Assembly: GCF_008042035.1 (NCBI RefSeq)
Contig: NZ_RDBL01000013.1
Coordinates: forward strand, 868,566-924,473
Direction: 5' to 3'
Origin: Streptomyces sp. col6
GTDB lineage: Bacteria; Actinomycetota; Actinomycetes; Streptomycetales; Streptomycetaceae
Length of the DNA: 55,908 bases
The notes under the pieces are model-generated. The model worked only from the letters and a program-made list of their open reading frames with translations, searched no databases and was not told the origin of the DNA. Both the position numbers and the translations under genes were made by a program. Positions 41,537-50,149 of the stretch are shown one piece after another (position 1 is the first letter of the stretch; each line of letters begins with the position of its first letter).

Positions 41537-42748
41537 TCACTGCCGGTACCCCGCCAGGAACCGCCCGATCCGGCTGATCGCGGCGTCCAGGTCGTCCGCG
41601 TGCGGCAGGGTCAGGATGCGGAAGTGGTCGGGGCGGGGCCAGTTGAAGCCGGTGCCCTGGACGACCTGGATCTTCTCGCGCAGCAGCAGGTCCAGGACGA
41701 ACTTCTCGTCGTCGGCGATCGGGTGCACCTTCGGGTCGATGCGCGGGAAGGCGTACAGCGCGCCCTTCGGCTTCACACAGGAGACGCCCGGGATCTCGTT
41801 CAGCTTCTCCCACGCGCGATCGCGCTGCTCGTACAGCCTGCCCCCGGGCACCACCAGGTCCCGGATCGACTGCCGGCCGCCGAGCGCGGCCTGAATGGCG
41901 TACTGGGCGGGGGCGTTGGGGCACAGCCGCATCGAGGCGAGCATCGTCAGTCCCTCCAGATAGCTGCGGGCGTGCTGCTTCGGGCCCGAGACCACCATCC
42001 AGCCGGAGCGGAACCCGGCCACCCGGTACGTCTTCGACAGGCCGCTGAAGGTGAGGCAGACCAGGTCCGGGGCGAGCACCGCAACGCTGTGGTGCTCGGC
42101 GTCGTCGTAGAGGATCTGGTCGTAGATCTCGTCGGCGAACACCATCAGGCCGTGCCGGCGCGCCAGGTCGAGGATGTCCTCCAGCACCTCGCGCGGATAG
42201 ACGGCGCCGGTCGGGTTGTTGGGGTTGATGATCACGACGGCCCGGGTGCGGTCGGTGATCTTCGAGGCCATGTCGGCGATGTCGGGGTTCCAGTCCGAGG
42301 CCTCGTCGCAGGTGTAGTGCACGGCCTTGCCGCCGGCCAGTGTCGTCACCGCGGTCCACAGCGGGTAGTCGGGGGAGGGGATGAGCACCTCGTCGCCGTC
42401 CTCCAGCAGCCCCTGGACGGCCATCGAGATCAGCTCGGAGACGCCGTTGCCGAGGAAGATGTCGTCGACGCCGACCTCGGTCAGGCCCATCGCCTGGTAG
42501 CGCTGGGCCACGGCCCGGCGGGCGGACAGGATGCCGCGCGAGTCCGTGTAGCCGTGGGCCTGCGGGAGCATCCGGATCATGTCCTGGACGATCTCCTCCG
42601 GCGCCTCGAAGCCGAACAGGGCCGGGTTGCCCGTGTTGAGCCGGAGCACGCTGTGACCCGCCTCCTCCAGGGCGTTGGCGTGCTCGATGACGGGGCCCCG
42701 GATCTCGTAGCAGACCTCGTTGAGCTTGCTGGACTGACGGAACTCCAT
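41537..42748 (-). CDS. Class I/II aminotransferase, alanine-transaminase-like
   Basis: This 403-residue PLP enzyme is close to the AlaA-type alanine aminotransferases that interconvert pyruvate/glutamate and alanine/2-oxoglutarate. Features are NTGNPALFGF near the start, IPSPDYPLW, the NPNNPTGAVY phosphate/carboxylate motif, DEIYDQILY with the PLP-binding Asp, and the Schiff-base Lys in SGLSKTYRVAGFR. ATG 42748 gives the family N-terminus MEFRQSSKLNEV. It is divergent from an HxlR regulator with tandem operator-like repeats between. Substrate preference is inferred from similarity only. Confidence 0.92.
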   Translation of the reverse strand: MEFRQSSKLNEVCYEIRGPVIEHANALEEAGHSVLRLNTGNPALFGFEAPEEIVQDMIRMLPQAHGYTDSRGILSARRAVAQRYQAMGLTEVGVDDIFLGNGVSELISMAVQGLLEDGDEVLIPSPDYPLWTAVTTLAGGKAVHYTCDEASDWNPDIADMASKITDRTRAVVIINPNNPTGAVYPREVLEDILDLARRHGLMVFADEIYDQILYDDAEHHSVAVLAPDLVCLTFSGLSKTYRVAGFRSGWMVVSGPKQHARSYLEGLTMLASMRLCPNAPAQYAIQAALGGRQSIRDLVVPGGRLYEQRDRAWEKLNEIPGVSCVKPKGALYAFPRIDPKVHPIADDEKFVLDLLLREKIQVVQGTGFNWPRPDHFRILTLPHADDLDAAISRIGRFLAGYRQ

Positions 42749-42776
42749 GTGGTGCCTCCCCGACCCGGTTGCGATA

Positions 42777-42812
42777 CTTGGTTTTACCAAGCTCGGGCTT
42801 GGAAAGTCCAAC
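42777..42812. promoter_or_regulatory. Tandem operator-like inverted repeats between the aminotransferase and HxlR genes
   Basis: CTTGG-N5-CCAAG (42777-42791) is followed by CTTGG-N5-CCAAC (42798-42812). Their centres are 21 bp apart, two helical turns, so two dimers would bind one face of the DNA. The likely ligand is the HxlR product. Confidence 0.6.
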
Positions 42813-42833
42813 AACATGTCTAGACTGCGTCGC

Positions 42834-43499
42834 ATGCCACGTCAGCAACAGCCCGCCACCCGCCCGGCACGCCGCCGGAGTTACGACCAGTTCTGCGCCG
42901 GCGCCCGCGCCCTGGACGCCGTCGGTGACCGGTGGACGCTGCTGATCGTCCGTGAACTGCTGGCCGGTCCCCGCCGCTACACCGATCTCCACGCCGACCT
43001 GCCCGGCGTCAGCACGGACGTCCTGGCCTCCCGGCTCAAGGACATGGAGCAGGGCGGCCTCGTCACCCGCCGCAAGCTCCCGCCGCCGGCCGCCGCCTCG
43101 GTGTACGAGCTGACCGCGCGCGGCCACGGACTGCTGCCGGTTCTCGCCGCCCTCGCCGAGTGGGGTGCCCCCGCACTGGCCGAGCGGCGGCCCACCGACG
43201 CGGTCCGGGCCCACTGGTTCGCGCTCCCGCTGCTGCGTGCCCTGGAGGGAGCGGCGGCGGGCGTGCTCGACGTCCACCTGGACGAGGGCGAGTTCCACGT
43301 CCGTACCGGCGAGGTGACCGCGGGCGAGCCGGTGTACGGGGACGGGCCCGCCGCCGGCGCGGACGCGCGCATCGCCCTCGACGCGGAGCTGTGCCTCGCG
43401 CTCGGGCGCGGCGAGACGTCGTTCGCCGAGGCGGTCGCGGATGGGCGGATCGAGATCTCCGGCGACAGCGCGCTGGCCAAGGAGCTGCGGGCGAGCTGA
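42834..43499 (+). CDS. HxlR-family winged-helix regulator with C-terminal SCP2-like domain
   Basis: The 221-residue protein has an HxlR winged-helix domain (about 15-105): FCAGARALDAVGDRWTLLIV, ELLAGPRRYTDLHADLPGVS, and SRLKDMEQGGLVTRRKL. The C-terminal half (about 120-220) resembles SCP2 sterol-carrier-like domains (LDEGEFHVRTGEV, ARIALDAELCLALGRGE, VADGRIEISGD), a common fusion that may sense a hydrophobic ligand. ATG 42834 matches the domain start. It is probably autoregulated through the tandem repeats upstream. Confidence 0.87.
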   Translation: MPRQQQPATRPARRRSYDQFCAGARALDAVGDRWTLLIVRELLAGPRRYTDLHADLPGVSTDVLASRLKDMEQGGLVTRRKLPPPAAASVYELTARGHGLLPVLAALAEWGAPALAERRPTDAVRAHWFALPLLRALEGAAAGVLDVHLDEGEFHVRTGEVTAGEPVYGDGPAAGADARIALDAELCLALGRGETSFAEAVADGRIEISGDSALAKELRAS

Positions 43500-43605
43500 C
43501 GTTCGCCCCGCGCGGCCGGATAGCGGTGGCGTGATTCGCGCGGTCCTCTTCCGGGTAACGTCGGGGCATTTGAGATGTCCGTGACATCCGGAGACGGGAG
43601 AGCCC

Positions 43606-44094
43606 ATGAGGACCACGGCACAACAGGGGCAACGGGGACGGCTGGGCAAGGCGCTCGTCATCGCGGGAAGCGTCGCCGCGCTCGCCTTCGTACCGACGGC
43701 GGCCGGCGCCACGCCCGGCAGCGGGGTGAGCGCCACCGTCGTGGCCCAGGGGACCTCGGTGGGCAAGCTGAAGGTCAAGGCGCCGAAGGGCCGGGCCGAC
43801 GTCACCTTCCGCACCATCACCATCGCGCCCGGCGGCTCCACCGGCTGGCACACCCACAGCGGTCAGCTGATCGCCGTCGTCAAGTCCGGGACGCTCACCC
43901 GCACCCTGGACGACTGCTCGGTCGAGGTGTCCCCGGCGGGCACCTCGTTCATCGAGCCGTCCGGGAAGAAGCACCGCCACATCGGGCGCAACCTGGGCAG
44001 CGAGCCCGTCGTGCTCTGGGTGACCTATCTGCTGCCCCACGGCAGCGAACTCTCCGACGACGCCGACGCGGTGGAGTGCGGGCCGGGGAAGTGA
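43606..44094 (+). CDS. Secreted cupin-domain protein
   Basis: This 162-residue protein has a signal peptide (about 1-35, ending AGA) and a single cupin barrel. Metal-ligand candidates lie in GWHTHSGQLIAVVKSGT (two His and a Gln where Glu is more common) and in the second motif FIEPSGKKHRHIGRN. Two cysteines (DDCSVE, VECGPG) could form a disulfide. Substrate is unknown. ATG 43606 follows GGAGACGGGAG. Confidence 0.88.
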   Translation: MRTTAQQGQRGRLGKALVIAGSVAALAFVPTAAGATPGSGVSATVVAQGTSVGKLKVKAPKGRADVTFRTITIAPGGSTGWHTHSGQLIAVVKSGTLTRTLDDCSVEVSPAGTSFIEPSGKKHRHIGRNLGSEPVVLWVTYLLPHGSELSDDADAVECGPGK

Positions 44095-44123
44095 AGCCTC
44101 CCGGGGGACACCGCCCGCCGGCG

Positions 44124-44489
44124 TCAGCGGGCGAGTGTCTCCCCGTACGCGCCGAGGCCCGCGCTCACCAGCCCGTCGCGGAACGTCAGCACCTCGTAGA
44201 CCCGGCCGCCGATCTGGTTCCGGTAGTCGATCACCAGCGTGTCGACGCCCGCCCGGACGTCCATCACCTCGAACTCCAGGTCCGGGATGAGTTCGAGCCC
44301 GCGCTTCCAGTACGCCCGCAGGGCGTCCTTGCCGCGCACGGTCCCCGACGGGTCGCCGGTGAACCGCGCGATCATCGGTGAACTGAAGATCACGTCCTCG
44401 TGATAGTGAGCCAGGATGCTTTCCAGGTCGTGGGAGTTCCAGTCGTCCTGCCACTGGGCCGCGAACGTGCGGGCGAATGCGAGATCCAT
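44124..44489 (-). CDS. NTF2-like (SnoaL-type) protein
   Basis: This 121-residue protein has the cone-shaped NTF2 fold pattern: FAAQWQDDWNSHDLESILAHY at the start, VIFSSPMIARF, GKDALRAYWKRGLELIPDLEF, and a late strand VIDYRNQIGGRVYEVLTF. Such proteins can be isomerases, hydrolases or mere binders, so activity is unassigned. ATG 44489 fits the fold start. It is divergent from the uridine-kinase-like gene. Confidence 0.85.
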   Translation of the reverse strand: MDLAFARTFAAQWQDDWNSHDLESILAHYHEDVIFSSPMIARFTGDPSGTVRGKDALRAYWKRGLELIPDLEFEVMDVRAGVDTLVIDYRNQIGGRVYEVLTFRDGLVSAGLGAYGETLAR

Positions 44490-44573
44490 GGCCACGACCG
44501 TAATCGCCGAAGCGCGTGGTGGCTGCATGTTTCCGCATACCGGCCACGGGCCGGGACGGGTGATGATGGACGG

Positions 44574-45212
44574 GTGCGATTCGAAGCGATCTCCTGGGAA
44601 CGGCTGACGGACGCGCTCGCCGCGCACGCCGACGCGCTGGAGCCGGCCGACGGCGGACCCTGGCTGAAGATCGCCGTCGACGGCGCACCGGCCGCCCGCC
44701 CCGGCGAACTGGCCGCGTCCGTCGCGCAGGCGCTGAGGCTGCGGGGCCGTGCCGTACTCCCGGTGTCCACCGCCGGATTCCTGCGGCCGGCCAGCCTGCG
44801 CTACGAGTACGGCAAGCAGGACCCGGACTCGTACTTCGGCAGCTGGTTCGACACCGGAGCGCTCTGGCGCGAGGTGTTCGGGCCCCTGGAGCCGGGCGGC
44901 ACCGGGCGGGTGCTGCCGGACCTGTGGGACCCGGCGACGGACCGGGCCACGCGCAGCCCGTACGCGCACCTGCCGGAGGGCGGGGTGCTCATCCTGCACG
45001 GGCCGCTGCTGTTCGGGCACTGGTTCCCGTTCGACCTCGGCGTCCATCTGCGGCTGTCCGCCGGTGCGCTGCGGCGGCGCACGCCGCAGGACGAGCTGTG
45101 GACCCTGCCCGCGTTCGCGCGGTACGAGGACGAGACGGCGCCCGCCGACAGCGCGGACGCGGTGGTGCGCGCCGACGATCCGCACCACCCGGCGTGGACG
45201 GGGCTGAGGTGA
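44574..45212 (+). CDS. Uridine-kinase-like protein with degenerate P-loop
   Basis: This 212-residue cytoplasmic protein resembles actinobacterial uridine-kinase-like NTPases: VPLPD-like VLPDLWDPATDRATRSPY, GGVLILHGPLLFGHWFPFDL and a lid RRRTPQ. The position of Walker A reads VDGAPAARPGELAA, which lacks the Gly-Lys-Ser/Thr needed to hold ATP phosphates. It is therefore probably not a normal kinase. It starts with GTG after GGACGG. Related Streptomyces proteins share this lack, as far as I recall. Confidence 0.75.
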   Translation: MRFEAISWERLTDALAAHADALEPADGGPWLKIAVDGAPAARPGELAASVAQALRLRGRAVLPVSTAGFLRPASLRYEYGKQDPDSYFGSWFDTGALWREVFGPLEPGGTGRVLPDLWDPATDRATRSPYAHLPEGGVLILHGPLLFGHWFPFDLGVHLRLSAGALRRRTPQDELWTLPAFARYEDETAPADSADAVVRADDPHHPAWTGLR

Positions 45213-45265
45213 GCGGTGCGGGCGGCTTCGGGCCGCACTGAGCGGACCGTCCCACCACGCCCGCG

Positions 45266-46168
45266 CTACTCGCCCGGCAGCGGCGGCCGTCCGCCCACCG
45301 TTCCGACGGCCTCGGCCCCGGCCCGGCAGCCCGCCGCCGCGGCGGCCGTGTCGTCCGCGCCCGCCAGCCGCGCCGCGAGGAAGCCGCCGGTGAACGCGTC
45401 GCCCGCCCCGGTCGAGTCCACGGCCCGCCCGGTCCGCTCGGCCGGGACCCGGCCGGTCACCGCGCCCCCGGCGGCCAGCAGCGCCCCGCCCTCGCCCAGC
45501 GTGACGACGACCTGGCGGGCGGGCATGCTCAACTTGGCCGCCGCGTCCGCCGGTTCGGCCAGGCCGGTGAGCAGCAGCGCCTCGTCCGCGTTGGGCAGCA
45601 GCAGGTCCGCCCGTTCGGTCAGGGCGAGGAACCGGTCGACGCCGAGACCGGCGAGGAAGCCCGCCGACGCCGGGTCCACGCTCACCGGAACGTTCCGCCG
45701 TACGGCCTCCCGCAGGGCGAGCAGGGCCGTCTCCCGGCTCGTGTCGGCGAAGAGCAGATAGCCCGACAGATGCAGATGGGCGACCCCGTCGAGCAGCGCG
45801 GGCGACCAGTCGTCGGGGGACAGCCGCAGCACCGCACCGCTGTCGGTGAGGAAGGTGCGCTCGGCGGCGGCGTCGACCAGCGCCACGACGGTCGCGGTCG
45901 GCGCCTCCTCGTCCACCGTGAGCAGCCCGCGCACCCCCGCGCGTCGCAGCAGGTCCTGGTGCCAGTCCGCCGAGTCGGCGCCTACCCGGGCCAGCAGCCG
46001 CACGTCCGGGCAGCCCGCGTGCACCGCCCAGCAGGCCACGTTCGCGCCCGCGCCGCCCGCCCGCGTCCGGATCACGGCGGCCGTGTCCGTGCCCCTGGCC
46101 GGCGCCGGTCCGTGCCGGGCCACCACATCGGTGACCACGTCCCCGACGACGAGCAGGGCGCCGCTCAC
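45266..46168 (-). CDS. psuK: PfkB-family kinase, probable pseudouridine kinase
   Basis: This 300-residue sugar/nucleoside kinase has the N-terminal PfkB signature GGAGANVACWAVHAG and the C-terminal signature DSTGAGDAFTGGFLAARL with the catalytic Asp. It starts with GTG that overlaps the stop of the psuG homologue by 4 bp. That pairing predicts phosphorylation of pseudouridine to pseudouridine 5'-phosphate, the substrate of PsuG. The function assignment rests on this context; ribokinase is the alternative. Confidence 0.85.
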   Translation of the reverse strand: MSGALLVVGDVVTDVVARHGPAPARGTDTAAVIRTRAGGAGANVACWAVHAGCPDVRLLARVGADSADWHQDLLRRAGVRGLLTVDEEAPTATVVALVDAAAERTFLTDSGAVLRLSPDDWSPALLDGVAHLHLSGYLLFADTSRETALLALREAVRRNVPVSVDPASAGFLAGLGVDRFLALTERADLLLPNADEALLLTGLAEPADAAAKLSMPARQVVVTLGEGGALLAAGGAVTGRVPAERTGRAVDSTGAGDAFTGGFLAARLAGADDTAAAAAGCRAGAEAVGTVGGRPPLPGE

Positions 46169-47112
46169 CGTGCGGCCCAGGCGGTGGCGATACGGGCGGC
46201 GAGTGCCACATTGCCCTGGACCGCCGCGAGGTTGGCCTCCAGCGAGGCGCCCCCGGTGTGCCGCACCAGATGGTCCAGCAGGAACGGCGTGACCGCCTGC
46301 CCCGTGATGCCGCGCTCCCGGCACGCCTCCAGCGCCTCGGCCAGCACCCGGTCGTGCAGCACGGGGTCCAACTGCTCCTCCTCCGGCACGGGGTTGGCGA
46401 CGATCAGCGCCGCCTGTGGCCCGCCGAGCGCGTCCTGCGCCCGCATCACCTCCGCGATCTCCTCGGGCGAGGTCACCGTCCAGTCGACCGGCTCGCCCGA
46501 ACTGCTCAGGTAGAAGCCGGGGAACGTGGCGGTGCCGTAGCCGAGCACCCCGACCCCCAGCGTCTCCAGCCGTTGCAGCGTGGCCGGGACGTCCAGGATC
46601 GACTTCACACCCGCGCAGACCACGGTGATCCCCGTACGTGCCAGCAGCCGCAGGTCCGCCGACTCGTCCTGCGTCTCGGTCCAGCCCCGGTGCACCCCGC
46701 CGAGCCCGCCGGTCGCGAAGACCCGCAGCCCGGCGCGGGCCGCCAGGAACGCGGTCGCCGAGACGGTCGTCGCGCCGCTGGCCCCGCCCGCCAGTGCCGG
46801 GGCGAGGTCGCGGTGGCCCAGCTTCCGCATCCCCGGGTCCTCGGCCACCCGCTCCAGCTCGGCCTTGTCCAGCCCGACCCTGGCCCGCCCGTCCAGCACG
46901 GCCACCGTCGCGGGCACGGCCCCGGCGCACCGCACGAGCCCTTCCAGCTCCCCGGCGACCCGCAGATTGCGGGGCCGGGGCAGGCCGTGGGCGATGATCG
47001 TCGACTCCAGGGCGACGACGGGCCGCCGCGCGGCGAGGGCCGCCCGCACCTCGGCGGAGAGCACGGGGGCGTACGGGGTGGTGTCGAGGGGCGCGTTGAG
47101 TGGCATGTCCAC
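46165..47112 (-). CDS. psuG: Pseudouridine-5'-phosphate glycosidase
   Basis: This 315-residue enzyme cleaves the C-C glycosidic bond of pseudouridine 5'-phosphate to uracil and ribose 5-phosphate. Family landmarks are VALESTIIAHGLPRP, KLGHRDLAPALAGGASGATTV with the catalytic Lys region, VFATGGLGGVHRG and GVKSILDVPATLQRLETLGV. A second ATG at 47106 is an equally plausible start. It forms a translationally coupled pair with the PfkB kinase, a pseudouridine salvage module. Confidence 0.95.
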   Translation of the reverse strand: MDMPLNAPLDTTPYAPVLSAEVRAALAARRPVVALESTIIAHGLPRPRNLRVAGELEGLVRCAGAVPATVAVLDGRARVGLDKAELERVAEDPGMRKLGHRDLAPALAGGASGATTVSATAFLAARAGLRVFATGGLGGVHRGWTETQDESADLRLLARTGITVVCAGVKSILDVPATLQRLETLGVGVLGYGTATFPGFYLSSSGEPVDWTVTSPEEIAEVMRAQDALGGPQAALIVANPVPEEEQLDPVLHDRVLAEALEACRERGITGQAVTPFLLDHLVRHTGGASLEANLAAVQGNVALAARIATAWAAR

Positions 47113-47221
47113 ATCCCTGTCGCGAGGATGCGGGACTCAAACGTGCGGCGGCCAGCCCGGACCCGCCGGTGGCGCGAAAACTCCCATCAGCCTTTGATCA
47201 CAGCCGAGTTAGGGTGGCGTC

Positions 47222-48073
47222 ATGCCTGCGCAGAGCCCTTCCGCCGCCACCGTGCGCCATTTCTACGACGATCTCGCCGCCGACTACGACCTCATGTACG
47301 CCGACTGGCAGGCGAGCATCGAGCGGCAGGCCGCCGCGCTCTCCGGCCTGATCGGCGCGGCGCTCGGCAACCGCGTGGGGGCCGGGTACGAAGTGCTCGA
47401 CTGCGCCTGCGGTATCGGCACGCAGGCGCTGGGCCTGGCCGCGCTCGGACACCGGGTCACCGGCAGCGACCTGAGCCCGGCCGCGGCGGCCCGCGCCGGG
47501 CGGGAGGCGGCCGCGCGCGGCCTGGACCTGCGTACCACGGCCGCTGACATGACGCGGCTGCCGTTCGGCGACGCCCTGTTCGACGTCGTCGTGTGCGCGG
47601 ACAACTCGCTGCCGCATCTGCTCACGCCGGACGCGGTGGAGGCGGCACTCGGTGAGATGCGCCGGGTCCTGCGGCCGGGCGGCGTCCTGCTGGTGTCCAC
47701 CCGGCCGTACGACCGGCTGCGCCGCGAGCGGCCCGCGTCCACGCCCCCGCAGGTCAGGGAGGAGACCACCGGCCGGGTGGTCACCTTCCAGTTGTGGCAC
47801 TGGAGGCCGGACGGCGAGCGCTACGACCTGGAGCACTTCCAGCTGCTGCCCGGCGGGGACGGCGGGGAGGGGGAGAGCGGCGGGTACGAGGTGCGTACGC
47901 GCCGCACCTCGTACTGGGCGCTGTCGCAGGAGCAGCTCACGGGGTTCGCGGGGCGGGCCGGTCTCACGGATGCCGCCTGGCACGAGCCGGAGGAGTCGGG
48001 CTTCTTCCAGCCGGTGCTGGTGGCGCGCCGGCCCGCGACGGACACGGGGGAGCCGGGGGCGGCTGACGCCTGA
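47222..48073 (+). CDS. Class I SAM-dependent methyltransferase
   Basis: This 283-residue protein has an N-terminal helix VRHFYDDLAADYDLMYADW, motif I LDCACGIGTQALGLAALG, GSDLSPAAAARA with the acidic ribose contact, and motif IV LFDVVVCADNSLPHLL. This arrangement recalls glycine/sarcosine N-methyltransferase-like enzymes, but the substrate is not certain. ATG 47222 is preceded by GGGTGG. A GC-rich hairpin follows the stop. Confidence 0.87.
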   Translation: MPAQSPSAATVRHFYDDLAADYDLMYADWQASIERQAAALSGLIGAALGNRVGAGYEVLDCACGIGTQALGLAALGHRVTGSDLSPAAAARAGREAAARGLDLRTTAADMTRLPFGDALFDVVVCADNSLPHLLTPDAVEAALGEMRRVLRPGGVLLVSTRPYDRLRRERPASTPPQVREETTGRVVTFQLWHWRPDGERYDLEHFQLLPGGDGGEGESGGYEVRTRRTSYWALSQEQLTGFAGRAGLTDAAWHEPEESGFFQPVLVARRPATDTGEPGAADA

Positions 48074-48113
48074 CGGTGCGGTCGCCGGGAGTCCCGCCGC
48101 TTACCGGCGAGGA

Positions 48114-48150
48114 CGGGCCGGGCTTGCGCCTTCGCGGGCGACCCGGCCCG
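48114..48150. terminator. Hairpin between convergent methyltransferase and MFS genes
   Basis: CGGGCCGGG pairs with CCCGGCCCG around a 19-nt loop with TTCG at its tip. It probably terminates both genes. Confidence 0.55.
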
Positions 48151-48203
48151 CCGGGCGCCCCCGCTCAGGCCCCAGCGGGCACCCGGCCTGGCGGTTGCCC
48201 CGC

Positions 48204-49502
48204 TCAGGCCCCCGCGGCGCGTGTCAGGGACCGGCGCAGGGTCAGTGCCGCCATCGGCAGCAGCAGGCAGGCGCCCGTCAGGTTGAGCCAGCCGTAGCCC
48301 GCCTGGGAGACGATCACCCCGGCCACCACCCCGCCCGCCCCGGCCGATGCGTTCATGACCAGGTCCGACAGGCCCTGCACGGCGGCGCGGGCGGGCTGCG
48401 GAACGGAGTCGGTGAGCAGCGCCGAACCGGCCACCATGCCCGCCGACCAGCCGAGCCCGAGGACGAACAGGCCGGCCGCGGTCCTGCCGTGCGCGGCGCC
48501 CGCGGTGCCGGCCAGCAGCGCGGCGCAGGCCAGCAGCCCGGCCGCGAGGCCGATGACGGAGAGCCGGCCGAAGCGGTCGGCCAGCCGGCCCATGACCGGC
48601 GAGAAGGCGTACATCCCGGCGATGTGCCCGCTGATCACCAGGCCGATCAGCTGGAGGTCCGCGCCGTGGTGGCCGAGATCGACCGGGGTCATCACCATGA
48701 TCGAGACCATCGCGGTGTGCGAGACCGTCACGGTCACCAGGGCCAGCCGGGCCATCGGCGACGCCCGTACGGCGGCGAGCCCGGCGCGCAGCGAGCGGTC
48801 CCCGGCCTCCCCGCCCTCCCCGGGGGCCAGCGCCCGCGCGGTGAGCAGCGGATCGGGCCGCAGCAGCACGGCGACCACCAGGGCCGCGAGCACGAAGATG
48901 CCGGCCGCCCAGACGAACGGTCCCGCCGTCTCGGACACGGCGGTGTCCCGGAAGACCCGGCCCGCGGGCGCCGCGATGTTCGGCCCGAGCACCGAGCCGA
49001 TGGTGGTGGCCCAGATGACCGTGGAGATCGCCCGGCCCCGCCGGTCCGGCTCGGCCAGGTCGGCGGCGGCGAACCTGGCCTGCAGATTGGCGGACGAGCC
49101 CGCCCCGAAGCAGGCCATGCCGAGGAGCAGCAGCGGGAAGCTCCCCACCACGGTGGCCAGCACCACGAGGCCCGCCCCGAGAGCGCCGATCAGATAGGCC
49201 ACCACAAGACCTGGGCGGCGTCCCCGCGCGGTCATCAGGGCGGCCAGGGGCAGCGACAGCAGGGCGGTGCCGGTCACCGACGCGGTGGGAGCGAGACCCG
49301 ACAGCGACTCGGATCCGCTGACCTCGGTGGCGAGCACGGGGGCCAGGGCGATGCCGATCGGCACGCCGAGGCCGCCGAGTATCTGCCCGGCGATCAGGAC
49401 GGCGGACGTCCTGCGGCGCAGGCGGGGCAGATCGGCCACCGTCACGGATACGGCGGGGCCGGGCCCACCTGGGGTGTCAGGGGCGTCGAGGGTGTTGGTC
49501 AC
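48204..49502 (-). CDS. Major facilitator superfamily exporter
   Basis: This 432-residue inner-membrane transporter has 12 hydrophobic segments in two halves. The N-terminal half shows AGQILGGLGVPIGIALAPVL and the MFS loop motif ALMTARGRRPGLVVAY; the second half shows VMGRLADRFGRLSVIGL. The family includes drug and metabolite exporters. It starts with GTG (49502) giving TNTLDAPDTPG as a short cytoplasmic tail. The substrate is not evident from neighbours. Confidence 0.88.
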   Translation of the reverse strand: MTNTLDAPDTPGGPGPAVSVTVADLPRLRRRTSAVLIAGQILGGLGVPIGIALAPVLATEVSGSESLSGLAPTASVTGTALLSLPLAALMTARGRRPGLVVAYLIGALGAGLVVLATVVGSFPLLLLGMACFGAGSSANLQARFAAADLAEPDRRGRAISTVIWATTIGSVLGPNIAAPAGRVFRDTAVSETAGPFVWAAGIFVLAALVVAVLLRPDPLLTARALAPGEGGEAGDRSLRAGLAAVRASPMARLALVTVTVSHTAMVSIMVMTPVDLGHHGADLQLIGLVISGHIAGMYAFSPVMGRLADRFGRLSVIGLAAGLLACAALLAGTAGAAHGRTAAGLFVLGLGWSAGMVAGSALLTDSVPQPARAAVQGLSDLVMNASAGAGGVVAGVIVSQAGYGWLNLTGACLLLPMAALTLRRSLTRAAGA

Positions 49503-49565
49503 TGACGCAGTGTGCCAGCGCGTACGCCCGCACGAAACGGCCGGCACGACACCGAGGCCGGCCCC

Positions 49566-50108
49566 TCAGAACAGCGGCTGCGGCAGCACTCCCTCCAGCG
49601 CCAGCAGCTGCCGCTTCGTCTCCAGGCCGCCCCCGAAGCCGCCTATCCCGCCGTCGCTCTCCACCACCCGGTGGCACGGCACTACGACGGGCAGCGGGTT
49701 GGAACCCATCGCCGCACCGACCGCCTGGGCCGCCCCCGGCTGCCCGACCCGCTCGGCCAGCTCCCCGTACCCGGCGACCGCCCCGTACGGCACGCCCCGG
49801 GCCAGCTCGCGCAGCACCTGGCGGTTGAACCCGGCGGTCAGCGACCAGTCCAGGTCGAGCGAGAACTCCCGCAGCGTGCCCGCGAAGTACGCCGCGAGCT
49901 GGCGTGCCGGCTCGGCCAGCCGGGCGGAGCCGGGTGCGTGGACCGGCTCCGCGCCGAGCCGGGCGCGCAGCCGCTCCAGCGCCGCGTCCCGTATCTCCGG
50001 GCGGGCGTGGAAGACCACGCTCACCAGTCCGGTCTCCGTCGCGGCCAGCATCAACGGACCGATGTCGCTCTCGACGACGGCCCACTCGACGACCCCGTTG
50101 CTGTCCAT
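49566..50108 (-). CDS. ogt: Methylated-DNA-protein cysteine methyltransferase
   Basis: This 180-residue suicide repair protein removes O6-alkyl groups from guanine onto its own cysteine. The active site is PVVVPCHRVVESDG with acceptor Cys. The Arg-finger helix GVPYGAVAGYGELAERVG and the GG-rich C-terminal loop GGIGGFGGGLETKRQLLALEG are typical. The N-terminal domain is Ogt/Ada-C-like. The ATG at 50108 lies 6 nt after the -10 of a perfect RecA-independent damage promoter, implying a leaderless, damage-induced mRNA. Confidence 0.95.
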   Translation of the reverse strand: MDSNGVVEWAVVESDIGPLMLAATETGLVSVVFHARPEIRDAALERLRARLGAEPVHAPGSARLAEPARQLAAYFAGTLREFSLDLDWSLTAGFNRQVLRELARGVPYGAVAGYGELAERVGQPGAAQAVGAAMGSNPLPVVVPCHRVVESDGGIGGFGGGLETKRQLLALEGVLPQPLF

Positions 50109-50114
50109 GCCCCC

Positions 50115-50137
50115 ACCGTACGGCCGGGCACTGACAA
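50115..50137 (-). promoter_or_regulatory. Perfect RecA-independent DNA-damage promoter of ogt
   Basis: On the minus strand, TTGTCAGTG (50137-50129), 8 bp, TACGGT (50120-50115). It matches the PafBC-type consensus TTGTCRGTG-N8-TANNNT at every position. The ogt ATG starts 6 nt downstream. Confidence 0.88.
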
Positions 50138-50149
50138 CGGGCCCCGGCG

